This document shows positions 55,086-64,000 of a stretch of DNA of 64,000 nucleotides, piece after piece (the first letter of the stretch is position 1; the number at the start of each line of letters is the position of its first letter). Made by a program: the position numbers and the translations under genes. The DNA is from Cristatella mucedo (Eukaryota; Bryozoa; Phylactolaemata; Cristatellidae). The stretch is taken from positions 1,277,501 to 1,341,500 of the forward strand of contig WPIO01000018.1 of the NCBI GenBank assembly GCA_009760855.2, written 5' to 3'. Under the pieces are notes generated by a model. That model worked only from the letters and a program-made list of their open reading frames with translations. It was not told where the DNA came from and did no database searches.

Positions 55086-56500
55086 GTTTTGAGGGGTTGC
55101 GATTGAGGGATGGGGATTGATGTAGGAGTATTAAGTACCTTGATGGCAGATGGAGAGGGGATTAAGGGAGGCCCGTCGGGCGATGAGTTGCAGCAGGCAA
55201 CACACTGCTACGAGCTCACTTTTTTCGAGCAAGGTGGTCATCGACGAGGGCGACGAGACCGTCGCCCTTCAAAAGGAAGCACTGAAAACCGAAGTCATCG
55301 GCCGAAGAAAAATGCAAGCAGTGCCAGGGCAGCCGATGGTAGCCAGTAAGGCCTCAATCCTTGCAGCCAACACTGCTTATGATTCCCTCGTCGACAACAT
55401 CACAGAGTGCTGCAGTACCCGTGGTGCCTAGGAATACATGGCTGCCAGCGATGGTTCCACAGTTGCTCGTGTGGACGCAGCTGCCTGCCCTCTCCCCAAG
55501 CCAGCCGGAAGCAGGTCCCAGCAGTCGTCATCAACACAATTGGCATCTGCATCGATGAGCCCAGCCGGCCGACTAGAGCAGGGAGACGAAAAGCTGCCTC
55601 GCTCGGGCCGCTTCTGCACTGGAACTATGGCTGTGATAGCAGAGTCCACTGTGCTACCGACGCCGGACTTCACACCCTGCTGCCACTAAGGTAAGTGCCC
55701 CAGCTTTAGCACTGGTGCTCGCTCCCACGGTCTTGGGAGCTGTGAATTCCAGTACAGCAGCACTTGTCGATTGCGCTTACAGAAATATACCGAACCGACA
55801 AATCCTGCGAAGTTTCGATATACGAAGCAATGCCTCGAACAAAGCACAGCTTACAAACAGGGGATGACCAGCCGGTTGTCTGCTGTAACTTCATTTCCTG
55901 GAGATCGACCTTTCCCGCAAGTGGAGGACTGCCATTGGAGTATAGTGTGAACTTGTCGTTTTTTTGTTCTAATATTCTACGTGTTCCTATCTGTGCAGGC
56001 TTTAACTTTTCATGCGCTAGACAAACCAGTTGTGAGAAATCTACATTCTTGCTTTAGTACACTCTTCTATGCAGGATACCTGCATGGTTTTTAATGGCTA
56101 GGTGTTGTGCCTGAGACTAACTCTTCGCCTCAGATTAATTCGCTTGGAATTGTAGTGCCTATTTGAGAATATCGTTGCTTGGTAGGTGATCAAATAGTCA
56201 TTATTATGGTTCAGTTATTATAATGGTCATTAACACCTCTCAACGTAATTAGTCGGCCGTAAGTTTGACTTGTACTGTTTCTGTCGTTTGACAAGCCTCA
56301 ACTTCTTGCCAGTAGGCTGATACAAAAGAGCAGGCCGCACATAATTATATGGGTAGGCATTGAATAGGCACCTACCCAGGAACTGTAACTTAAACCTCAA
56401 TCAGAACAAGAATCACAGGCAAAATGTTATCATTTGTACATATACTGAGCCTTAAAAGTTGAACCTGCTACCAGTCAAGCTTAGTGCGAAGTTGTTGTTG
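55086..56500 (+). repeat. S unit copy 5 (starts in A-B intron)
   Basis: Begins with the GAGGGATGGGGATTGA intron block (as at 40586), then exon B, exon C and the 3' part with TCTTCTATGCAGGATACC and GGTAGGTGATCAAATAGTCATTATTATGG. Confidence 0.7.
55230..55945 (+). pseudogene. S-unit exons B-C, copy 5
   Basis: Exon B 55230-55690 is full length: IDEGDETVALQKEALK, VIGRRKMQAVPGQPMVASKA, then TRGA-stop-EY, MAASDGSTV and LEQGDEKLPRSGRF. Defects: one TAG (55429-55431), an extra base near the end (TPCCH), and acceptor CGAG instead of CCAG. Donor AAG|GTAAGT is intact. Exon C 55783-55945 (acceptor GCTTACAG, 92-bp intron) reads NPAKFRYTKQC and FPGDRPFPQVEDCHW and runs into a TGA where S2 has a donor. Only one nonsense change in 150 codons, so decay is light. 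Confidence 0.6.
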
Positions 56501-56559
56501 GCAAAGTTAATCATTTACATCATTCGTCATGTTAATGTTTATGTACATCATGTTAATCA

Positions 56560-57240
56560 TTCGACTGAATTGCTTCATCGGTGTTGTCGGAACAGGCATG
56601 AGGTCTCAGCACTCCTAACATAGAAGACAATAAATGACCAGCAGCTGCCTGTCTCTGACCCTTGACCTCTCTCAAAGCCCATAGGGCCTGCCTGTTGATG
56701 ACCAAAGCCTAGGAGCACTAGCTCCTCCCTCATGTTAAGGGTACTCAGAGCTGCCTCCCTCTGGCCTGTCTAAGCCTTCAGGTTGCTATGGCCGACCGTC
56801 AGTTCTGGGTGGCCATGTTGCAGCTCGGGCACAGCCACCACTAGATGTAACTTTGACGATCGACCGGCCAGAAGAGGCAAGCCACTAATAATGCCGAGGC
56901 CCAACCTGCAGTGTTTCAGGCAACAGCTTGAATTGACTGGCTTCTAGTGGCAGGCAATTGTGAACCTTTGGACTAAGGGAACTGGCTCTGCAAGCTGGGC
57001 TAAAAGGCATGGAGGCTAAGATGAGGCATTGGAAATTAACCACCACGAAGAACCGAACTTGTGGCCACTCAGCAGCTGAACAGTTGCAATTGTGCAGACC
57101 CTCTGCCAGTGCAGCCACTAGTTCAGACCCTAACTCTTGCCACCGTTGGCTTGGGATCCCAGCCTTGAGATCCCAGCTTTTGCTAGCAGCTGCTCTGGTC
57201 AAGTAGCTCAGGTGAATTGTAGGTGCACGACGGTCGTCTT
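56560..57240 (+). repeat. T unit copy 2
   Basis: Parallels 23280-23935. Follows S5 directly, as T1 follows S1. Confidence 0.65.
56885..57202 (-). CDS. T-unit antisense ORF (hypothetical)
   Basis: 105 codons on the strand opposite S5/S6. AAEWPQVR, VVVNFQC, ASMPFSPACRASSLS align in frame with AAEWPQAR, VEVKFPS, ASMPNSQAYRAHSLS at 62851-63039 (+). The equivalent frame in T1 has one stop. No known domain. Confidence 0.3.
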   Translation of the reverse strand: MTRAAASKSWDLKAGIPSQRWQELGSELVAALAEGLHNCNCSAAEWPQVRFFVVVNFQCLILASMPFSPACRASSLSPKVHNCLPLEASQFKLLPETLQVGPRHY

Positions 57241-57379
57241 ATTGTGGAGTATTATTGTCAAGGCTGGAAGCTAGATAACTTTCCACTTGCGATCCCTGTA
57301 GTTGCATTCTTGGGCTCTGTTGTGCGAGCAGATTGCTGCTGCTGCCGGATCCAGGCAGCTGGGTGACTTCCGTTTCGGA
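57241..57379. other. Junction sequence between T2 and S6
   Basis: No feature seen. Confidence 0.3.
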
Positions 57380-58790
57380 TGTTGAATGAGCCGGTGCTCT
57401 TCCTCACCCCAGCTCTTTGCTGGAATAAGAAAACTGGCGACATTGCCAGCTCGGTTTAATAAACAAAACCGTGACGACAATGCTACCCTTTTTTTCCAGA
57501 AAAAAGCAGACACGAGAATCGGGCCGGCGAACACCGGAGGCTGGGCTCAGGCCAGGAAGTGGAAACCAAAAAACACAGACGATTCAAACAGAAGAGCTGG
57601 TGGCCTACGATGTCCGAAAGGATGAACGGCAAGCAGCACCATCCGAACCGATGGTACTCAGTGAGTACTCTATCCTGGAAGCCACAGCCAATCTTGACGA
57701 CAAGGACAGAGACAGCAGCTACAGCAGCGGTCCCTACAACATGTTCGCTGATAACTATTCAATAAAAGTTAGTTCTGTGAATAAAGCTACCTGTCCTCTT
57801 CTTAAGCCATCCTGGAGCAGTTGGCAGCAGTCACCATTAACCGAATTTCCCTCGGCCTCTGCGTCATAACGCCCAGCTTGCTTACTTGAGCCGCGAAACC
57901 TAAAGTCTCCTCGATCGGTGTGCTCCATCACTGGCACTCTTGCAGCGATGGCCAAGCCCAACATGCTGCCGACGCCCTGTGATGGTGCTGCCGACACTAG
58001 GGTATGAAATACGTTTTTCTTGCCGTTGCTCACTGGGTTGTAGAAGCTGTGAAATGCACAGTTGTGGCACTCTTCATCGGTGCTTGCATGAAGTCATCTA
58101 CCAGCCGGATGCTGCAACGTTTCCAGCCACAAAACAATGCTACCCATACGGTACAGCTAAAAAACTGAGGGTACCAAGCCGGAAGTCTGCTGTATCTTCG
58201 TTGGCTAGAGATTGTCTAGTCTTGCCAGTGGAGGATTGCCAGTGGAGTACGGTATGAACTTGTCTAAGTTTCTCCAAGTTTGCTGCGTCAGCCTATCTGT
58301 GCATAATTTAGTGTATGCTACCAGTCACATGTCTCACATACCGGGTTCCAGTTATCTGCATGCTTGCTTTTATGTACTCATCTATGCAGGATACCTGCTT
58401 GCTATTTCTATGGCTCTGATTTCGCCTTAGACTACATCTAGGCCACAGCTGACTTCACATGCAATTGCAGAGCGTTTCAGTGGCTATTGCTGCCTTAGTG
58501 AGCCATACAAAAGTGATTAGTATCGGTAATATTGTTATTATGGTCGTTAAAACCACATAACTGACTTAATCGGAAGTAAGTTGGAGTTTTTGTTCTTCTT
58601 TCTGCTTATCAGCCTCGACTTCTTGCTACTCGGCTGATCAAAAAAAGGCAGGCAAAGTTACATGGGTAAGCAAGGAATAGGCACCTACAAAGGAACTTGA
58701 ACTTCCACCTCATGCAGATCAGGAATCACTGGAAAAATGTTAACATTTTTACTTACGTTTAGCCTTCAGAGTTACACTTCGTTTCACAAG
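57380..58790 (+). repeat. S unit copy 6 (variant subfamily)
   Basis: Carries exon B' and C', then the same 3' part as S5 (GTATGAACTTGTC...CATCTATGCAGGATACCTGC...GGCAGGCAAAGTTACATGGGTA). Confidence 0.65.
57500..58251 (+). pseudogene. S-unit exons B'-C', copy 6 (variant subfamily)
   Basis: Exon B' 57500-58001 follows CCCTTTTTTTCCAG in the same phase as exon B. It reads TPEAGLRPGSGNQK, EELVAYDVRKDERQAAP, YSSGPYNM and FPSASAS, then one AAN-to-TAA stop (57867-57869), then LEPRNLKSPRSV, ending AGG|GTATGA. Exon C' 58090-58251 (88-bp intron; acceptor decayed to GCAT) reads QPDAATFPATKQC and LPVEDCQW. Alignment to exon B is clear in order and frame (RPA.LE...LK.PRS, ATKQC) but most residues differ. 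Confidence 0.5.
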
Positions 58791-59284
58791 GTTCAAACTT
58801 CGCCGGAACCGAAGCTGCGTTTTTCTAACAAGCAGTGGCAGCTACTTCGTAGTCGTTTTGTTTTGGCCTGACGCTATTTTTGGTAGTGCTTACTGGAAAT
58901 AGTGAGATACTGGAAAACTGCCCAATAGAAAGATATGCACTGGCTCAGCTCAGCACCAGTAACTTTGAGTCGGGGGATAGACCTGTATAAATATAATCAG
59001 TAATAATAAGTAATATGACCAAGTTGCCGTACATAGAATCGAGGTCCAGATATTTGTTGGGTACTTGTTGATGGGTAGATCACTAAGCAATTTCACTTCA
59101 GTATAAAAATAAATCTGACGCGACCTGATGCCAAGGACCGGATTATGCTGGACAGCACTTGTAGAAGGGACGACGTTGTATGAGCAGACCATTGCCAGCG
59201 AGTGAAGCGACTTTTATGCCAGACTGAAAACTTTGGAAGATGATCGTCCACCTTAGTTTGGCCACTAGATCGGCTCTATCATAC

Positions 59285-59330
59285 TAATAATCATAATAAT
59301 AATGCACTTGATAAAACGCCCTCACAGAAC

Positions 59331-59424
<94 letters not shown>

Positions 59425-59428
59425 GGCA
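59285..59428 (-). mobile_element. LINE-A tail-only insertion with expanded loop, in S7
   Basis: TAATAATAATGCACTTGATAAAACGCCCTCACAGAACTCAC, then (TC)45, then TAGGCAC. Same insertion as 53857-53958. Confidence 0.92.
59334..59423. repeat. (TC)45 microsatellite within the LINE-A hairpin loop
   Basis: Exactly replaces the short TCTCTCTC of the normal loop between CTCAC and TAGGCAC. Confidence 0.97.
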
Positions 59429-59950
59429 CTTAGGCTGACTGTGTACAGCTTTCCATGGTCGGTTCTTCAGCCGAGCCATGGGATATAGACATTCGAGGTT
59501 GACAGTGAAGCTTCTAATCCTAAGAATACAAGCCACCTCTGAGAGCGAACAGATAAAAACTGTCAGACCAAGCAAAGTTCACAAGCACACGCGATATACT
59601 GCCAAAACTTGACTGGTCGTTAAAAAAAGGCCGAACGGACGATAGAAACCGCCATTGAGTCTGCAGATTTCTGACGATCAGTTGCAGCAAAAGTTGCAGC
59701 AGTCTCTGTATTGGCAGCACATTTATAGCCAAACTGAGTTTGCAACAGAGATTATTGTATTGATTTTGCCAACACAGGTCGATCGACAAGCACCATTACA
59801 AAGGTATCATGCATTTTCTCTCTTTAGCAATCGGCAAAATGCAGGCCTACAGGTCTCATGGATAGTGCTCAAGTGAAGGTGCTCATCGAATAATTGATTC
59901 CTCAACAGATTCAGCAGCGACGTGGTAAACGCACTCCCTACTACACATCC

Positions 59951-60211
59951 TTAGACAGCATTAGGATAAGGTATAGTAAATCTAGATTTTTTGCTATGCT
60001 CAGAGGTAGGCAAGCCGTACTGACAGACGAGCTCGTGGCCGCTTGGTGAACGAAAGGCAAGCGACGTCCGGGTGACGGCAAGTACCTGGCGGTCTGCCTG
60101 AAAGCTGCCGTAGCGGTTTGAAAGCTGATTAGTGCAGCTGAGCGATTTAGCTGCTCTTCGTTTGAGGCTGCCGCCGTGCTGTAAGAGGGTAAGAAACTGA
60201 GCACAATTCAA
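59951..60211 (-). CDS. Cys-rich ORF of S unit, copy 7
   Basis: 86 codons: LKRRAAKSLSCT, LSNRYGSF, TSLAFRSPSGHELVCQYGLP, TSEHSKKSRF, then premature stop at YPNAV by a frameshift near 59960. It joins the N-terminal half seen in copy 2 to the C-terminal half seen in copy 4. Confidence 0.4.
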   Translation of the reverse strand: MNCAQFLTLLQHGGSLKRRAAKSLSCTNQLSNRYGSFQADRQVLAVTRTSLAFRSPSGHELVCQYGLPTSEHSKKSRFTIPYPNAV

Positions 60212-60401
60212 AACTTAAAAACTTAAACAACTTGCAAGCTCGATCTCAACCTCGTGATTAGCATTAAGTCATCAAAGCCGTCATTGTTGTTTGAGAGCAT
60301 GCACACTTCGCTGGTACTGAAGCACCGTTCGTCATAAAAGCAGTGGCAGCTGCTTCACAGTCGTTGTCTTTTGGCCTAAAGCAATGTTTGCTAGTGCTTA
60401 C

Positions 60402-60965
60402 CGGAAATAGTGAGATGCTGGAAAAGAGCCCAAAAGAAGTATCTGCACTGGCTCAGCTCAGCACCCGTAACTCGGAGTCGACGCAGCCGACCTAGTGATA
60501 ATGATCTGAAAATAATAATATAATAATAATTCACTTGATAAAGCGCCCTCAGAGAACTTAATCTCTCTCTAGGCGCTTTAAATTTGCTGTAAAGTGAAAT
60601 GCAATTGAATGGTAAGTAAAATCATGCTTGAAAACAAACGAAATGAATAATATGGCTAGGGGTGACATGCAAAGGGTCAGCATGCAAATGTGGTTAGTGG
60701 CAGCATGCACAGTGTCAGCACGCATAAGCACATCAAGGACGAATCACAGGGACCCACTAAATGCTGTCGTAAATAGGTGTGTTTTTAGATTCCTTTTAAA
60801 TGTGGTCAGGTCAGGGGATGTTCTGACGCAGGTCGGGAGGGAGTTCCAGGCTTTGGGAGCAACTGAAAAGCCACGGTCGAGAGCCGGTATGGTGCACACG
60901 GGACCCAAAGGTAACCGGAAGGTAACGGTTGCAGGCAGGTTCGGGGTCGAACGCCGGCAAGCCAA
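60402..60965 (-). pseudogene. S-unit exon 0, copy 7, split by LINE-A
   Basis: The 5' part (60965-60863) reads RRSTPNLPATVTFRLPLG, PALDRGFS; the 3' part (60512-60402) ends CCG|GTAAGC. The LINE-A insertion lies between them. The 60744-60965 minus ORF fuses exon 0 to LINE-A (GFS-VAPKAWNSLPTC). Confidence 0.5.
60513..60862 (-). mobile_element. LINE-A copy 8 (350 bp) with target-site duplication
   Basis: Minus-oriented, from the APKAWNSLP codons to hairpin and (TTA)n. Flanked by CTGAAAA at 60506-60512 and 60863-60869. S4 has the empty site near 55010-55040. Confidence 0.95.
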
Positions 60966-61200
60966 TCCACTCGAGTCAACTGACGCCTGTACCGACTGCC
61001 TGGTGTCAGTAAGCTCAGTTGTTACATCTCTGGCAACCTCTTTGGTGGCTTTACAGGTGAATACTGTGCTAGTTCCTAGATTTAGATTGCCGGTTCATGC
61101 TATGCCAATTCGAAATGAGTGACCGAGACGGTTCGTCCGAAGTGTACCGATGCACTGCAAAAGGCTAGAGCGATGCATTCTCCTTTGCAAGTCAGGTGGT

Positions 61201-61700
61201 TCTGTGTCGTGGCTGACAAATGGTTAATTGTTAGACAGCACTTTTGAAGGCAGCAGCCATTTGCTCAGAGAGGTTAGTATGAAGACAAAAGTTAAATTTA
61301 ATAGCTGCTTTAGAAATATCACCGAAAATGTAAACAATTTAACAGCATGATCCATATTTTCAATAAAAAAAGCTTTACTAAAGGAAGTTAAGAGCTATAA
61401 TTCTACCACGGTGAGAAAAACATAGTCGATCCGTCACCTCGATCCACGAAGCACTCAAGCGTCATGAAAAAACTCAGTAGAGTGACAATTCCACAAGCAC
61501 CTTAGCGTCCTTACAGAACACAGCCTAAGGACAAAAGTACAGAAGATGAGTCGTAGTAAAGAGCACAAGCCCACCCATTCAAACCTCCATTCATCAAATT
61601 TTACTTAGCTATAGCCAAGCACACGCTTTCCGGTATTCCGAAATGCACACATTTCCGGTATTGCTAAATGCATTGCCTATGTTAATGAGCTGCATTGAGA
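61201..61700 (-). repeat. R-unit fragment, inverted
   Basis: Parallels 47060-47300 (AACAGC..., AAAAAGC.TTA..AAAG.AGTTAAGAG). Decayed. Confidence 0.45.
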
Positions 61701-61779
61701 AGGTAAAAGTTGCTAAACTGAACGGATCTGCAGGCGGCTTCATTGATCAGTAAAGCATAAGATCTGACCTGTATCTGAG

Positions 61780-62528
61780 AAAATATTCCTCCGATGGAAG
61801 GAGTAGTCGGTCTCCGTCAAACGAAGCTACAGCAGACGACCAACTTGGTACCCACAGCTCGTCAGCTGGACCAAAGGATAGCATTATTTCGTGGCTGGAA
61901 ACTTTGCTGCATCCAGCTGGTCGGTGACTTCCTGTAAGCCATATTGAAGAATGCCAAAATAGGGCTTTTCACAGCTTCCGCAACCCTGAGAGCATCGGCA
62001 AGAGAAACGGCTTGCTTACCCTATTGTCGGCAGAACAATCGCCGGAGGTCGGCACCGGTGGATTTCGCCATCACTGCAAGACTGCCAGTGCTGTAGCAAA
62101 CCGATGGAGGAGACTTTACATTTTGTGGCTCAAGTACACAAGCTGGGCACTTCGATGCAGAGGCCGAAGCTAATTTTGTTACAGGTGACTGCGGCCACCT
62201 GCTCCTGGCGGGCTTAAGGAGAGTGTTGGTGGCTTTATTCACATAAGCAAAGTTGGCCCGAGAGTTACCGGCAATGTATTCGAAGGGACCAATGCTGTAG
62301 CAGCCGTCTTTGCCTTTATCAACAAGGGTTGGTGCTGCTGCCAGGATGGCATTATCGCTGGCTACAACCGGCTCGAATCGTCCTGCTTGCCGTTGATCCT
62401 TTCGGATATTTTTGGCAGCCATCAATTCTGGTTGAAGCACTTTTGTTTCAGTTGGTCTGCTTCCGTGCCTGAGCTCAGCCTGTGGAGCACGGCCCCTTCA
62501 CCAGCCTCGATGCAAGTTGCCGAATTTT
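61780..62528 (-). pseudogene. S-unit exons B'-C', copy 8
   Basis: Exon B' 62528-62020: acceptor decayed (CCGG for CCAG), one TGA near the start, then 139 open codons (MAAKNIRKDQRQAG, YSIGPFEYIAGN, KLASASASKCPA, LEPQNVKSPPSV), ending AGG|GTAAGC. Exon C' from 61931: acceptor GGCTTACAG intact, 88-bp intron, reads EVTDQLDA, AKFPATK then TAA. Splice sites missing in copy 6 are present here and the reverse, so the ancestor had all of them. Confidence 0.5.
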
Positions 62529-62850
62529 CCGGAGAAGAGAGTAGAGCCGCCGTCACGGTTTTGTTAGTTAAACTTAGCTGGCAACAGCACTGACGTGCTG
62601 CTGCCAGCAGAGAGCTGGGCATCACCGGCTCCTTTGAGCTTCAAAAACCGAAGTCGCCCAGCTGCCTAAAGCCGAAAGCAGTGGCAAGCTGATCAGGCAG
62701 CAGAGCCCAAGCTTGCTACTACAGCAACGGCAAATAGGAAATGTATCAAGCTGCCTGCACCGGCAATAATACATCATACCGGGGCGATCGTCTAACAACT
62801 AAGCATCACTTGAGCTGCTTTCCGGCTGCACCTGCTAGCATTGGCCGTGG

Positions 62851-63039
62851 TTGGGAACCCAAGTGGTCACGAGCTGGGGTCTGACTGAGTGGCTGCACTG
62901 GCAGAATGTTTGCACACTTACAGCTGCTGAGTGGCCGCAAGCTCGGGTCTCTGTGGAGGTTAAATTCCCTAGCGTCATCATAGCCTCCATGCCCAATAGC
63001 CAAGCTTACAGAGCCCATTCCCTCAGTAGAACCCTGTAG
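62851..63039 (+). CDS. T-unit ORF, copy 3 (hypothetical)
   Basis: 62 codons with TAAEWPQARVS, ASMPNSQAYRAHSLS; homologous in frame to 56885-57202 (-). A TTTGCACACTTACAG acceptor-like site precedes the conserved part at 62930. Confidence 0.3.
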   Translation: MGTQVVTSWGLTEWLHWQNVCTLTAAEWPQARVSVEVKFPSVIIASMPNSQAYRAHSLSRTL

Positions 63040-63128
63040 AATCTTCTACCATCAGAAACCATTCAATTCCGACTGCTACCGGCAACAAAGGGAAATTGGA
63101 GCTCAGCTTTGTCAGCCACTAGCCTCTT

Positions 63129-63210
63129 AATAATAATATAATAACAATAATGCACTTGATAAAGCGCCCTCAGGGAACTCTATATCTCTCTAGGCGCTTT
63201 ACATTTGCTG
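63129..63210 (-). mobile_element. LINE-A tail-only insertion in T3
   Basis: TAATAATAATATAATAACAATAATGCACTTGATAAAGCGCCCTCAG..., TCTCTCTAGGCGCTTTACATTTGC. Only about 80 bp of LINE. Confidence 0.92.
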
Positions 63211-64000
63211 CAAAGGGAATCATCTTGCCGGAAGGTCTTCAAAGCGACTGGTAGGGTTGCCTAACACGAATAGTTAGCACGGCCACCCAGAATTTACTGC
63301 AGGCAGCAGAGAGAGGCCAGAGGGGTCAGTCCGGAGAAATCTTGTCTGAGGGTGGAGCTCTGGCATCTTTGAGTCATTCATCAATAGTCTGGCCTATAGG
63401 CTTCAAGAGCGAGGTCGTGGGTCAGAGACCGGCAGGTGCTAGACGTTGATAGTCTTTTAGGGTGGAATTGGGGAGAGTCCTCTGTGGGGTGGTATTCTGC
63501 AGCCAAACTGAGGCTGCGAATGATCTGTCTTTGGCAACCGTTTCGCTCTAAAACTTTTCGCTGCGTGTGACTCGTAGCAGCAGCTACTCTGATGAATCAG
63601 CATACGGTAAAATTAGCATTTTGCCTGTGATTCCGGTTCTGCATGATTCATAATTCCCAGCCCCAAGGTAGGTGCCTATTTCTTGCTTACCCAAGTAACT
63701 ATGCCTGGTAGATTTCTGACATCCCGACTAGCAAGAAGTCGAGGCTTATAGGGAAAAATAGGAACCAGAAATCAACCTAACTTCCGACGAAGTCTTTGGT
63801 GTGGTGTTAGCGACTAAAATAATGATAATAATAATGACTACAGAACGGCTCACTGAGGCCACTATAGCCACCGAAAGGCTCTGCAGTTGCATGTCAAGCA
63901 AGATGTGGCCAAGGTTTAGTCTCAGGCACGAACCAAGCCCTTAAAACAGCAAGCTGGTATACTGCTTAGAAGAGTGTACTAAAACAAGCATGCAGATAAC

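Larger units (their letters stand above)
58800..61200 (-). repeat. S unit copy 7
   Basis: Inverse. A short extra exon-0 piece (58800-58980), then LINE-C fragment (58950-59280), LINE-A tail with (TC)n, Cys-rich ORF, exon 0 split by a LINE-A insertion, and upstream block. Exons A-C are absent. Confidence 0.68.
62790..63560 (-). repeat. T unit copy 3
   Basis: Inverse of 56560-57240, interrupted by a LINE-A tail at 63129-63210. Confidence 0.62.
61780..63990 (-). repeat. S unit copy 8 plus T unit
   Basis: Inverse order: exon C', exon B', T unit (62790-63560), then the S 3' part (63640-63990), mirroring S5-T2-S6. Confidence 0.6.

Noticed and set aside
59291-59575. Arg/Glu-rich minus ORF
   Set aside because: Most of it is the (TC)45 repeat inside a LINE-A tail.
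60402-61010. Exon 0 joined directly to exon A as the gene start
   Set aside because: The donor phase of exon 0 (phase 1) would give an immediate TGA when joined to exon A, so a direct splice is not supported.
60628-61122. 164-codon plus-strand ORF
   Set aside because: Antisense of LINE-A copy 8 joined to antisense of exon 0; the real coding directions are minus.

Overview
The window is eukaryotic, almost certainly metazoan, nuclear DNA. There are no bacterial operons, no Shine-Dalgarno-led genes and no long conserved housekeeping genes. It holds many degraded copies of CR1/L2-like non-LTR retrotransposons (LINEs), tRNA-derived SINEs, one LTR retrotransposon with an initiator-Met primer site, long di- and tetranucleotide microsatellites, and short exon-like ORFs bounded by GT...AG splice signals. 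I cannot name the species.

The dominant autonomous family is LINE-A. Its reverse transcriptase carries the FYADDTQLYL motif. Its 3' end is a conserved hairpin (AAAGCGCC...GGGCGCTTT) followed by (TTA)n. Large copies lie at 1-1909, 16734-18410, 24778-26165, 29743-33247 (old, broken by a young copy at 31894-32882), 42310-43190 (-) and 47565-48595, and many insertions consist of little more than the tail. LINE-B (33350-34470) keeps an intact 344-residue ORF and has a different (ACATT)n tail, with a very similar tail-only copy at 45472-45645. SINE-A ends in a LINE-A-like hairpin, so LINE-A probably mobilised it. SINE-B is a second tRNA-derived family.

At 15028-18982 lies a minus-strand LTR element with two roughly 315-320 bp LTRs (TG...CA), a polypurine tract, a primer-binding site complementary to initiator tRNA-Met, and one repeat-rich ORF that ends in a Ty3/gypsy-like Pol tail. 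LINE-A copy 2 is nested inside it.

The rest is a mosaic of larger dispersed units, labelled here U, V, W, X, Y, Z, R, S and T, in both orientations. The most interesting is the S unit, with full or partial copies at about 21.5, 38.5, 43.7, 52.1, 55.1, 57.4, 58.8 and 61.8 kb. S units carry exon-like ORFs with conserved splice sites and reading phase. The copy at 38.5-42.1 kb has exons at 40371-40451, 40709-41039, 41128-41288 and 41772-41973 that join in phase into one uninterrupted frame of about 257 codons followed by AATAAA. Sister copies at 52-53, 55, 57-58 and 62 kb are recognisable but carry stops, frameshifts or broken splice sites. A separate candidate gene, with three phase-compatible exons at 24038-26461, has LINE-A copy 3 in its second intron.

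Limits: alignments were done by eye. Repeat boundaries are approximate (often plus or minus 20-50 bp), and no database search was possible.
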